A DNA stretch of 49,396 nucleotides, taken from assembly GCA_964523295.1 (NCBI GenBank), contig CAZGAH010000029.1, positions 1-49,396 of the forward strand, read 5' to 3'. Under the pieces are notes generated by a model. It did not search any database. It was not told where the DNA came from and was given only the letters and a program-made list of their open reading frames with translations. This DNA comes from CAZGAH01 sp964523295. Its GTDB lineage: Bacteria > Desulfobacterota > Desulfovibrionia > Desulfovibrionales > Desulfovibrionaceae. This document shows, one piece after another, positions 7,542 through 14,723 of this stretch (its first letter is position 1; every line of letters begins with the position of its first letter). A program made the position numbers and the translations under genes.

Positions 7542-8780
7542 CTAGCCGTTCTTGTCCTGTCTGGCAAGAGGCGGAATCGCGGCCTCGGCGGAATGCTCCT
7601 GCGAGTCCGCAGCCCGGTTTGTCGTTTTGATTTCCCGCAGCGAGGCGACATTTTCTTCGCTGCGACGGTTGAAATGGCTCTGCAAGGATTCCAGCCCCGG
7701 AATGCAATAGGCGTCCTGGTGCTGGTTCTGATCATAGGCCGACGGATCGCCGGGGCCGCGTCTGACCGGGCAGAATTTGCAAAACGGATAATACGGTGCA
7801 TCGGAGTCGATGCTGCGCCTGATTTTTTGGTAGTGGTCGTTACGCCAGACCGCGGTGAAGTCGTCGTCCACGAAGCCGAGGCGTTGGCGCCAGCAATAAT
7901 AGCAGATTCGCACCGAGCCGTCGGTATCGATCTGGCAGAATTGCCAGGGGCGCAGGCAGCGGTGGGGTACGTGTCTGTGTGCCGGCAGCGGGGGCAGTGC
8001 CAGGGCTATGCCGTATTCCCTGGCCTTGGCCTGTGCGGCCGCGAAGACCTCCTGGGCGAGCTGCGGGTGGTTCAGCAGTGATTCGTCAGCATCCATCTCG
8101 TTGGCCACGTTGAGGTATTTCACCTCGACCTTGGAGAGGCCGTACTCGCGGCAGAGGCGGAACATGTCCGGCAGCTCGTGGGCATTGGAGCGCATGATGG
8201 CGAAGCGGAACCACAGCCAGGGGTACGGGCTGTGCTGCCGCTGTTTGCAATCGGACAGATAGTGCAGGTTGTCGAGAATGGTCTCGTAGCGTGCGCCGCG
8301 GCGGATGCGTTCCAACGTGGATTTGGTCGCGCCGTCGAACGAAATGCACAACTCGGTGAGGCTTTGGTCGGCAACCATCCAATCGGCGACATTGCGATCG
8401 AGCAGCATGCCGTTGCTGGTCATGGTCGCTCTGGTCCGGTGCGTGCGGCATAACTGCAAGGCCTCGCGGACGTGGGGATAGAGAAGCGGCTCCCCTCCTG
8501 AGCAGAAGTAGACCCCCAGGGCCGTGGGAAAGAGCTGTCGGGCGATGTTTCTGTAGAGCCCGATGTCCATCCAATGGCGGTCTGCGAGCGGTGCGTAGGA
8601 GATGCAAAAAATGCAGCGCAGGTTGCAGGCCTTGGTCAGAATGATGTCCAGCGACGCGGGCAAGGCCCTGGGAGCGGCTACGCGCAGCAACCCCTCGGCT
8701 GTGCCGCAGGCGGCGTTGAACAGGGCGCCGGCGTTGACGATGCGCAACGTTGAGAGCGCCTGTCGGAGGGTTTCATTCAT
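7542..8780 (-). CDS. Radical SAM/SPASM-domain enzyme
   Basis: This is a 412-residue protein. The radical SAM cluster motif CxxxCxxC is at Cys52, Cys56 and Cys59 (KACNLRCIFC), with the following SGGEPLL-type glycine motif (CSGGEPLLYPHV). After the barrel, a Cys-rich C-terminal region reads HRCLRPWQFCQIDTDGSVRI then CYYCW, and later YYPFCKFCPVRRG. This is the form of a SPASM domain holding auxiliary Fe-S clusters. SPASM enzymes modify peptides, proteins or cofactors; PqqE-, anSME- and AlbA-type proteins are relatives. No obvious precursor peptide is encoded next to it, so the substrate is unknown. GAGG lies 9 bases before the ATG. It sits 36 bp downstream of the smaller ribbon-helix-helix-like gene and is probably cotranscribed with it. 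Confidence 0.85.
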   Translation of the reverse strand: MNETLRQALSTLRIVNAGALFNAACGTAEGLLRVAAPRALPASLDIILTKACNLRCIFCISYAPLADRHWMDIGLYRNIARQLFPTALGVYFCSGGEPLLYPHVREALQLCRTHRTRATMTSNGMLLDRNVADWMVADQSLTELCISFDGATKSTLERIRRGARYETILDNLHYLSDCKQRQHSPYPWLWFRFAIMRSNAHELPDMFRLCREYGLSKVEVKYLNVANEMDADESLLNHPQLAQEVFAAAQAKAREYGIALALPPLPAHRHVPHRCLRPWQFCQIDTDGSVRICYYCWRQRLGFVDDDFTAVWRNDHYQKIRRSIDSDAPYYPFCKFCPVRRGPGDPSAYDQNQHQDAYCIPGLESLQSHFNRRSEENVASLREIKTTNRAADSQEHSAEAAIPPLARQDKNG

Positions 8781-8816
8781 GAAAGGAACCTCGCGCCGGT
8801 CAGCGCGGAGGGCAGA

Positions 8817-9218
8817 TCACGGCTTTTTTTTATGCAAGACATGCTTGATCTTTTCTGCGAGGAGACTGCGCTCGCCTTTTTCTTCGAACTCGCGCAGCAC
8901 GATGAGCAGCGCCTGGTTGATGATGTCGGATTTGGAAATGCCTTTGCCGGATTCCAGGTCGAACATTTCAGCAATCCGGGCTTTTGCGTCCACGAGATCG
9001 GCCAGGACCTCTTCGCGCAGGTAGTGGGTGGCCTTGCGTGTCGCGGGTTTGGAGGGCGTTTTTGTCAGGCTTTTTTCATCGGATTCGGGGAGTTGCTCGC
9101 TCTCCAATTGAAAGGCCCTGTAGATGATGTCCGCCAAAGGGTCGTTTGTCGGGCCGGATGGGTTCTTGAGCGAAAAAATATCGTCAAGAACGTTTCGTTC
9201 CTTTTTGTCTTTGGTCAT
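8817..9218 (-). CDS. Ribbon-helix-helix-like protein, copy 1 of a flanking pair
   Basis: This encodes 133 residues from the ATG at 9218 (GAGG 11 bases upstream). An open frame continues upstream to the ParA stop codon, but its composition looks non-coding. The C-terminal half reads THYLREEVLADLVDAKARI followed by GISKSDIINQALLIVLREF and EEKGERSLLAEKI. That beta-strand / helix / 'SKSDIINxAL' helix pattern is typical of small MetJ/Arc-type DNA-binding proteins. The same pattern, including ISKS..I...AL.I.LREFE.KGE.S.L, occurs in the gene at 10485-10892 on the other side of the ParA gene. Their positions suggest DNA- or ParA-binding partners of the ATPase (inference). The Lys-rich tail could contact nucleic acid. 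There is no named family that I can verify. Confidence 0.7.
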   Translation of the reverse strand: MTKDKKERNVLDDIFSLKNPSGPTNDPLADIIYRAFQLESEQLPESDEKSLTKTPSKPATRKATHYLREEVLADLVDAKARIAEMFDLESGKGISKSDIINQALLIVLREFEEKGERSLLAEKIKHVLHKKKP

Positions 9219-9346
9219 GCTGGCAACGACCTCGGCGGCCGATGAACAGTTGTCTGCCGTAGAAGCGTTTTCCCCGATAAGACGGGGCACAGGGAAAACA
9301 ACGCGCATAAGGTCCAGGGCGGCACACACGCCCGCTCCCGGCATGG

Positions 9347-10447
9347 TCAAAGCAACGCGCTGCCGTCGGTAAGCCGGCGCACCAGGGCTTTGTAATCAGC
9401 GACGCCAGAACACCCGCTATCATATTCAAAGATCGTCTGTCCATACGCGGGCGCCTCGGACAAACTGGGGTCGAAGCGGATGGGCTGACAGATCTGTCCC
9501 TTGTACAGTCCTTTGAGCTTGACGAGTATGTCCTCGCGACTGGCGATCTTGTCGTCAAGGAAGGTCGGCAAAATGTAGGTAATGCCTACGCGCTTGCGGT
9601 ATTTCTGTATGGTTGTCAGACTCTTGGTGAACTCGGAAAGGCCCTGGAGCGACATGACCTCCAGGGATACGGGCACCAGAATCTCCTTGACGTAGAACAG
9701 CACGTTCACCGTGATGGGGTCCCAGCCGGGCGAGGAGTCCACGATCACGAAATCGAAAAGACTTTCTATGGGTTGCAAGGCCTCGGTCAATGTCAGCTCG
9801 CCACCGAAATCCTTGCGGTCGATGAAGCGCTTCACTCCGGCCAGAGACCGGCCGCCGGCGAGTAACCAGAGGTTTTCCCGGGCCTTGAAGACCACGCTCT
9901 GCGCGTCCATTTCCTTGGTGACCAGCTCGGCCAGCCCGACTTCCGGCTTGACTCCAAGCATGTACGACGACTGGCCCTGGGTATCCGTATCGACCAGAAG
10001 CACCTTGTAGCCGGCCAGGGCCAGCCCGGCGGAAAGATTGACCGAGGTGGTGGTCTTGCCCACGCCGCCCTTGCTCAGAATGACGCCGATGGATCGTGTC
10101 TCTATGCGGGATACCGGCTTGGGACGGGGCTTGATGTCCGGGTCGGGCGCGACGCTCTCGGCCGGAGCCGAGGGTTGGGCCGGGCGTGAGGCAGGGCGGG
10201 CGGCCGGGCGTGCGTCTGGCTCGGGGCGTCGTGTGACCTCTTTACGGGGCGGGATGCTCTGGCTCGACGCCGTGCCTGCGGGCGCCTCGGCAGGCTCGGG
10301 AGCCTGGGGCCTGGCTCCGGCCTCGACGAACAGGGTGAACCGGTGTCCGCAGGATTTGCACAGCGTTGAAATTTTTGTTCTTTCGGGAGGAAGTCGGGAG
10401 TCGTCGATTGTCCTCTTGAGCTTGCAGTTCGGGCAGGTAATTTCCAT
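9347..10447 (-). CDS. ParA/MinD-family ATPase with N-terminal zinc ribbon
   Basis: The protein has 366 residues. It opens with an MJ0042-type zinc finger (CPNC at 5-8 and CKSC at 30-33), then a Pro/Ala/Arg-rich linker of about 70 residues, then a complete ParA-type ATPase from about residue 115. The deviant Walker A box is ILSKGGVGKTTTSVNLSAGL, followed by LLVDTDTQGQSS (Walker A', with the ParA DxDxQG signature) and FDFVIVDSSPGWD (Walker B). ParA ATPases use ATP-dependent dimerisation on DNA or membranes to position chromosomes, plasmids or protein clusters. Here there is no ParB gene nearby; two paralogous ribbon-helix-helix-like genes flank it instead, so it more likely positions a protein assembly or is an orphan system than the chromosomal parABS. 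A strong GGGAGG Shine-Dalgarno supports the start. Confidence 0.85.
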   Translation of the reverse strand: MEITCPNCKLKRTIDDSRLPPERTKISTLCKSCGHRFTLFVEAGARPQAPEPAEAPAGTASSQSIPPRKEVTRRPEPDARPAARPASRPAQPSAPAESVAPDPDIKPRPKPVSRIETRSIGVILSKGGVGKTTTSVNLSAGLALAGYKVLLVDTDTQGQSSYMLGVKPEVGLAELVTKEMDAQSVVFKARENLWLLAGGRSLAGVKRFIDRKDFGGELTLTEALQPIESLFDFVIVDSSPGWDPITVNVLFYVKEILVPVSLEVMSLQGLSEFTKSLTTIQKYRKRVGITYILPTFLDDKIASREDILVKLKGLYKGQICQPIRFDPSLSEAPAYGQTIFEYDSGCSGVADYKALVRRLTDGSALL

Positions 10448-10484
10448 CCTTGTTCCTCCCTTCGAGATACGGCTTGGGATAACG

Positions 10485-10892
10485 CTATGTTTTCCCTGTA
10501 TTTCTGATCATCTGTCTGAGCAGGATGCTGTCTTCGCCCTTCAATTCGAACTCTCTGAGCATAATCTTCAGCGCATTGTCCACGATCGCTGATTTGGAGA
10601 TACGGAGCCCATGCCTGTCGGAAACGAGCATTTTCAGCCTGGTTTTGACTTCCTCCAGCTTCCATTCTGTTTCCGGAGTGAGATAAAACGTCACCTTCTT
10701 TTTGGGATTGCGCGTCAAACGGAATGACCGGTGCCGGACCGGCTCCGCTTCGCCCAGAACAAGCACGGCATTGTCGTCATAGGAAAACCGGCGGGTGATT
10801 TTTTCCAGCTCCTGCACCATCGGTTCCGACGAGTCGCCCTTGTTGAGCAGCACGTCGCGCAAAATATTGATAATCGTTGTTTCACCGGTCAT
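10485..10892 (-). CDS. Ribbon-helix-helix-like protein, copy 2 of a flanking pair
   Basis: This encodes 135 residues, with AAGG about 8 bases before the ATG at 10892. The N-terminal third is acidic and helical. The core reads KKKVTFYLTPETEWKLEEVK, a beta strand followed by a helix as in ribbon-helix-helix repressors. Then ISKSAIVDNALKIMLREFEL and KGEDSILLRQMI closely mirror the paralogue at 8817-9218. It ends 37 bp before the ParA gene and is very likely cotranscribed with it. A role as the DNA-binding or regulatory partner of the ParA ATPase is an inference from position and fold. Confidence 0.75.
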   Translation of the reverse strand: MTGETTIINILRDVLLNKGDSSEPMVQELEKITRRFSYDDNAVLVLGEAEPVRHRSFRLTRNPKKKVTFYLTPETEWKLEEVKTRLKMLVSDRHGLRISKSAIVDNALKIMLREFELKGEDSILLRQMIRNTGKT

Positions 10893-11048
10893 GTCACTTG
10901 CCTTGCCGCTGCCTGAGATTGCCTCTGTTCGCTGACAGGACGTCGCACCGTGTGTTGCATCTGCGGCCTCCGAAAAATATCTGCCGGCCGTCAGCGTCGC
11001 GTTACTTTCCAGCGGCTTCCCGATTCGCCGCCATCTCGTTGCGCCAGT

Positions 11049-11273
11049 TTACATGTCCATCCGGAGAATCTCGACTTCGTTCGTCAGCCAACCGTCGCCA
11101 AGAACAGAATGATCACGGACAAAGCGTTGCATGGCCTGGAGCTTCGCCTCCCGTTCGTCCGTGGCCTCGATTTCGTAAGGAAAGACTTTCTTTTCCGCAT
11201 GTGGGCCAGACCTCTGTCCGGCGGCCGGCGAAACCGGCTTTTCGGCATAAATGAGCACTTTGTATCGGTGCAT
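11049..11273 (-). CDS. Small conserved-looking hypothetical protein
   Basis: From the ATG at 11273, preceded by GAGGAGAGG, this gives 74 residues (MHRYKVLIYAEKP...). The upstream in-frame extension to 11426 is Arg/Pro-rich and looks non-coding, so I rejected it. The protein has a beta-rich start, an AAGQ...GPHAEKKVF loop, and a helix rich in Glu/Arg (EATDEREAKLQAMQRFVRD) ending WLTNEVEILRMDM. The arrangement resembles small proteins in which one strand, a helix and further strands form a compact alpha/beta unit. No family is recognised. It is the first gene of the minus-strand ParA run, 156 bp upstream of the next gene, and may be separately transcribed. Confidence 0.6.
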   Translation of the reverse strand: MHRYKVLIYAEKPVSPAAGQRSGPHAEKKVFPYEIEATDEREAKLQAMQRFVRDHSVLGDGWLTNEVEILRMDM

Positions 11274-12261
11274 CGCGCCTCTCCTCACGTCCAGACTCGC
11301 CAGGCCGACCGCTGCGTCACTGCCTGCTCCCGGATACGTTCCAAAAGGGAAACGACGCAAGCGAAAAAGTGGCAAGGCAGGCAGTAGCATACGCCTGCCG
11401 CCAGGATTTCGCAACAGGGCATGCAACGCGGTTCAGACCCAGGCCGAAGGCGAAAACCGGATGGAGAAGAACCGGATTTGTTCCGGTAACGGCGGGGGAG
11501 GGGATGGAACGCAGCCTTGGCGGATGAGGAAAAGGAGGAGGCCGCAAGCATGTATCAATCGCACCTAAGAAAGCTGTCTAGGGTTGTCCGGCCGGATTGG
11601 CCTCCCGCCACTTGTCCAAAAGCTGTGCAGTGGCACGAGTGGTGCCAGTAACGGATTGAAATGTGGGAGCAAGATATGAGGGCAAGCCTTCCTTGCTCCT
11701 GGGAATATTCAGTGGCGACCTGTTCATCAGGGACCAGGGCCAGAAGCACGGCAAAAAACGCTTCCTTGAGCTGGATGGCCAGAGTTCGCTGTTGAGGTTG
11801 GCGACACTGGACCTTTTCTGTGTCGGTTTGTCTTGTCACTGAAGACCTCGTGGTTCTTATAGCTCCTTCCTGGCTCTTCCATGACTGTGCCTTCGGAGGC
11901 AAAGCACAATCCCTAACCATCATCATTTACCTTGTCGCATCAGGCTCAAGTGTAGATTATTTAACACATCGAAACGAGATATCCAGTCTCACAAAGTGCC
12001 GATGAAATGTATGTCTTTCTTGGAGCGCATTAAACCCACAAGAGCATTTCATCAGATCGTCAAGGGGCAGTGGAATACGTGCCAATTGGTGAACAATCCA
12101 AGAGGAGAAAGCGCCTTAAATAGGCAGCTAAAAAATGTTATGACTTTCCGCGCAGCTCAAGGCTTGTTATTGAATGAAAAAATATGCCGCTGACTCGTCG
12201 TACTGTGAAGATACCGTCAACGGCGGCAGGTACTCAGATGATTCGTCCGACCCGCGCCGGG
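11274..12261. other. Nearly 1 kb without an intact gene; decayed coding traces
   Basis: No ORF here has both a start with a ribosome-binding site and a coherent reading. Two stretches look like broken coding DNA. On the minus strand, a frame ending with TAG at 11578-11580 reads ...SYLAPTFQSVTGTTRATAQL then LDKWREANPAGQP. On the plus strand near 12001-12119, a frame reads DEMYVFLGAH, a stop, then THKSISSDRQGAVEYVPI. Neither can be named. The A+T content rises between about 11900 and 12200. This is probably an old insertion or deletion scar upstream of the minus-strand operon and downstream of dacA. Confidence 0.4.
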
Positions 12262-13440
12262 TCAGTTGACGGCGGAAAAAAAGCTGTCGACGATTTCTCC
12301 GTTGCGTACGATGCAGTAGTTCGGTCCCTCGCGCAGCTTTTTTGATCCCTTGGCCGTCTGTTTGAGTTCCCAGAGTTCGTCCGAGCGGCTCATTTTGGAG
12401 ATAAAGTCGCGCCACCAGTCGTGCTTGGGACCGAAGGGGACGCCCTTGACCAGGTTGGCCCGCTCGGCCTGGGCCACGCTCACGCGCTGTTTGAGCATGG
12501 AGCGGATTTTGGGCTTGGACTTGGAAACGACCAGCTGGTTTGTATCGATACGCCCGGAAGCCGCTTCCACCGCTTTTCCCTTCGCATCGGTCGGCACTAC
12601 CTGGGCCAGCGCCCGCTCCATGTCCGGCTGGGCGTGGTTGGCCAGGAGAAAGCCGGCTTCAAGTATTTTTTGTGTCTCGTTATTCCTGACCCGATAGGTG
12701 CTGCCGCCGAGGATGACCGCCACCAGGCGGACATTCCCACGCTTGGCCGTGGCGATCAGGTTATAGCCCGAGGCCCGGACGTAGCCCGTTTTCAGCCCGT
12801 CCACGCCCTCGCAGGCCCCAAGCAGCCGGTTGCGGTTGATGCAGGTGACGTCGCCGAGCGTAATGCGTTGAATGGAATGGTAATCGAGCGATTGCGGAAA
12901 ACGTTGCAGGTAGTCTACGGCCAGTCGGAGCATGTCGCGCGCGGTGGTCGTCTGCTGCTTGTGGGGCAGACCGTTGACATTGTAGAAGCGGGTGCCGTTC
13001 ATGCCCAGGGCCTGGGCCTTCTCGTTCATCGCAGTTACGAAACGGTCCACGCCGCCCAAATGTTCGGCCAGGGCGACACAGGCGTCATTGCCCGAGGCCA
13101 CGGCCATGCCTGTCAGCAAATCCCGGACCGAAACCTGAGTCCCAACCTTGACGCCCATACTGGATCCACCGGTCCGGTCCGCTTCGGAGCTGATGCTCAC
13201 CTGATCGTCAAGATGCAGCTCTCCGCGCTGGATGGCCTCGAAGGCCATATACATCGTCAACACTTTGGTCAGCGACGCCGGGGGAATGGGCGTATCGGCG
13301 TTCTGCTCGTAGAGCAGTTCGCCCGTGCTCAGGTTCATGATGATTGCGGCCTTGGTATCGAAAAGGGCCGCCTGGCCCGACGTGGCCAAACAGAGAAAGC
13401 CGGCCAGTACGATCAGCGTAAGGACAACGCCTCGCCTCAT
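12262..13440 (-). CDS. dacA: D-alanyl-D-alanine carboxypeptidase (peptidase S11, PBP5/DacA type)
   Basis: The protein has 392 residues with a cleavable signal peptide (MRRGVVLTLIVLAGFLCLAT, cleaved near SGQA). All three active-site motifs of the S11 family are present in order: S56-L-T-K59, S116-G-N118 and K217-T-G219. It would remove the terminal D-Ala from peptidoglycan pentapeptides in the periplasm and so limit cross-linking. The part after about residue 285 is not the usual PBP5 C-terminal beta domain with an amphipathic anchor; it is a Lys-rich, Trp-containing segment (KHDWWRDFISKMSRSDELWE) of unknown role, so membrane association is uncertain. AGGAG sits 6 bases before the ATG. A near-perfect palindrome lies about 35 bp upstream. 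It is divergent from the SPOR/pbpC pair. Confidence 0.9.
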   Translation of the reverse strand: MRRGVVLTLIVLAGFLCLATSGQAALFDTKAAIIMNLSTGELLYEQNADTPIPPASLTKVLTMYMAFEAIQRGELHLDDQVSISSEADRTGGSSMGVKVGTQVSVRDLLTGMAVASGNDACVALAEHLGGVDRFVTAMNEKAQALGMNGTRFYNVNGLPHKQQTTTARDMLRLAVDYLQRFPQSLDYHSIQRITLGDVTCINRNRLLGACEGVDGLKTGYVRASGYNLIATAKRGNVRLVAVILGGSTYRVRNNETQKILEAGFLLANHAQPDMERALAQVVPTDAKGKAVEAASGRIDTNQLVVSKSKPKIRSMLKQRVSVAQAERANLVKGVPFGPKHDWWRDFISKMSRSDELWELKQTAKGSKKLREGPNYCIVRNGEIVDSFFSAVN

Positions 13441-13854
13441 GCTTCGCTCCTGGTTGCCTGGGTGATTTTCAAGACGCGGTCAGACCGCGTATCCGTTCCT
13501 TTACCTGCCTGCGGGCGCTGCGCGCCCGCTCTTCGAAAGCCGGACAGGCGGCCTGACGCCGCTTGCCAGATCGACCGCAGCGGGCTACACTCCGAGCAGA
13601 CAGCACGATCCCCGGACCAACGATATGCCCGGATCGTGACGCGCCATCGGCCCGTGCGGACTCACGCTACGGCGAAGGCTATGTAACCCTTTCTTTTGGT
13701 TCTGTAAACCAAAAAAATGACAATGCAGCAACTTTCAAGAAATTTTCTAGAAGATTGCATGGTCTCTGCGAAAGCACCAGCCCTGAGCGCTACGTGTCCC
13801 GTTTATCAGGAACACATCGACTCGTTCTCAACATGCCGAAATTTCTATAAAAAA
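13441..13854. other. Divergent intergenic region between dacA and the SPOR gene
   Basis: The 414 bp carry the leaders of two divergent envelope genes. Besides the palindrome at 13474-13490, there is a GC-rich stem (13511-13518 with 13522-13529, loop TGC) and a TTTTGGTT/AACCAAAA inverted repeat (13694-13701 with 13707-13714). Open frames across it lack ribosome-binding sites. Confidence 0.45.
13474..13490. promoter_or_regulatory. Perfect 8-bp palindrome with one central base upstream of dacA
   Basis: ACGCGGTC-A-GACCGCGT is an exact two-fold symmetric site of 17 bp, 34 bp before the dacA start codon. Such placement suits an operator for a dimeric repressor, or a short hairpin in the dacA leader. 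The binding protein is unknown. Confidence 0.35.
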
Positions 13855-14664
13855 ATGCGCCTCAGAGGCGAGGGCCAGCTGCGTGCCGGCCTGGTTGTCC
13901 GGTGCGCGGCCATTACGGCGGTCCTGATCCTGATAGTATGCACGCACGCACTCGCCGGCTATCAGATTCAGATCGGATCGACCAAAGACATCAACGGGGC
14001 GCATTACTTCGCCAGCAAGGCATCCAAAGTGCTTGGTCAGCCTGCAAGCATCATCCAACATAGCGGGTACTACACGGTTCTGGTCGGGAAATATGATACC
14101 CGGGATCAGGCCATGAAGGCCTATCTGGTCATCATCAAGCATTACAACGCGTTGATCTCGTCCTATGAAAATCCACCCGTACTTGCGGTGTATGTAGACG
14201 GGGCCGAGGGCGCGGTCGATGCCGACGTGCCGGCGGTCAGCGCGTCGCCCGAGGTCGCGGCCGTTGTCCCTGCCCCGGCCATCCGGCAGGTCAAGGAGAC
14301 AGAACTGGCGCTTCTGAAAAAGAGGCTGGAAAAGGGATTGGCCAATGTCGCTTTCGATGGCTGTCTGCTGAAGAACCAGGAAACCTTCGATCAATACGTC
14401 TTCGTTTCCTCCTGCAAACTCGCCACGCTCAATCCGAATTCCGTGACCTGGGAGGAACGGCATGGAAGGCCCTACATCAAGGCCGAATTCCTCGCCAAGG
14501 GGGAGGGTGTCCGCACCGAGGGCCGCGTCGGCGACAAGAGCGCCTTTACCGGCGCGGAGCAGACGCTGTTACTGCGGAGCGCGCTGCGCGGGCGCGAGGA
14601 TATCAAGAGTACGGTCAAGGCGTTTCGTGAGCTGATCCAGCATTGCGCCAAAGAAAAAAAATAG
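13855..14664 (+). CDS. Exported SPOR-domain protein
   Basis: I place the start at the ATG at 13855 (269 residues), which begins a signal peptide: basic MRLRGEGQLRAG, hydrophobic AAITAVLILIVCTHALA, then mature GYQIQIG. Neither it nor upstream in-frame ATGs (13717, 13759) has a clear Shine-Dalgarno, so the start is uncertain. Residues about 32-105 form a SPOR-like repeat (IQIGSTKDINGAHYFASKA, then YYTVLVGKYDTRDQAMKAYL), a fold that binds denuded peptidoglycan glycan strands at division sites. A helical segment (VKETELALLKKRLEKGL) and a C-terminal domain with three Cys follow; the domain is not recognised. It lies 59 bp before pbpC on the same strand, supporting an envelope-related role. Confidence 0.7.
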   Translation: MRLRGEGQLRAGLVVRCAAITAVLILIVCTHALAGYQIQIGSTKDINGAHYFASKASKVLGQPASIIQHSGYYTVLVGKYDTRDQAMKAYLVIIKHYNALISSYENPPVLAVYVDGAEGAVDADVPAVSASPEVAAVVPAPAIRQVKETELALLKKRLEKGLANVAFDGCLLKNQETFDQYVFVSSCKLATLNPNSVTWEERHGRPYIKAEFLAKGEGVRTEGRVGDKSAFTGAEQTLLLRSALRGREDIKSTVKAFRELIQHCAKEKK

Positions 14665-14723
14665 GGCCAGGCCAGGCCGACGGCCCGGACGGCCAGGGCG
14701 CACGGGCGGAGCTGGCGGGCACG

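Noticed and set aside
11555..11926. 123-codon minus-strand ORF
   Set aside because: No ribosome-binding site; the most protein-like reading of the region is in a different frame, so it is at best decayed DNA.
12421..13686. Long plus-strand ORF opposite dacA
   Set aside because: It is antisense to a clear D,D-carboxypeptidase and is a by-product of high-G+C third codon positions.
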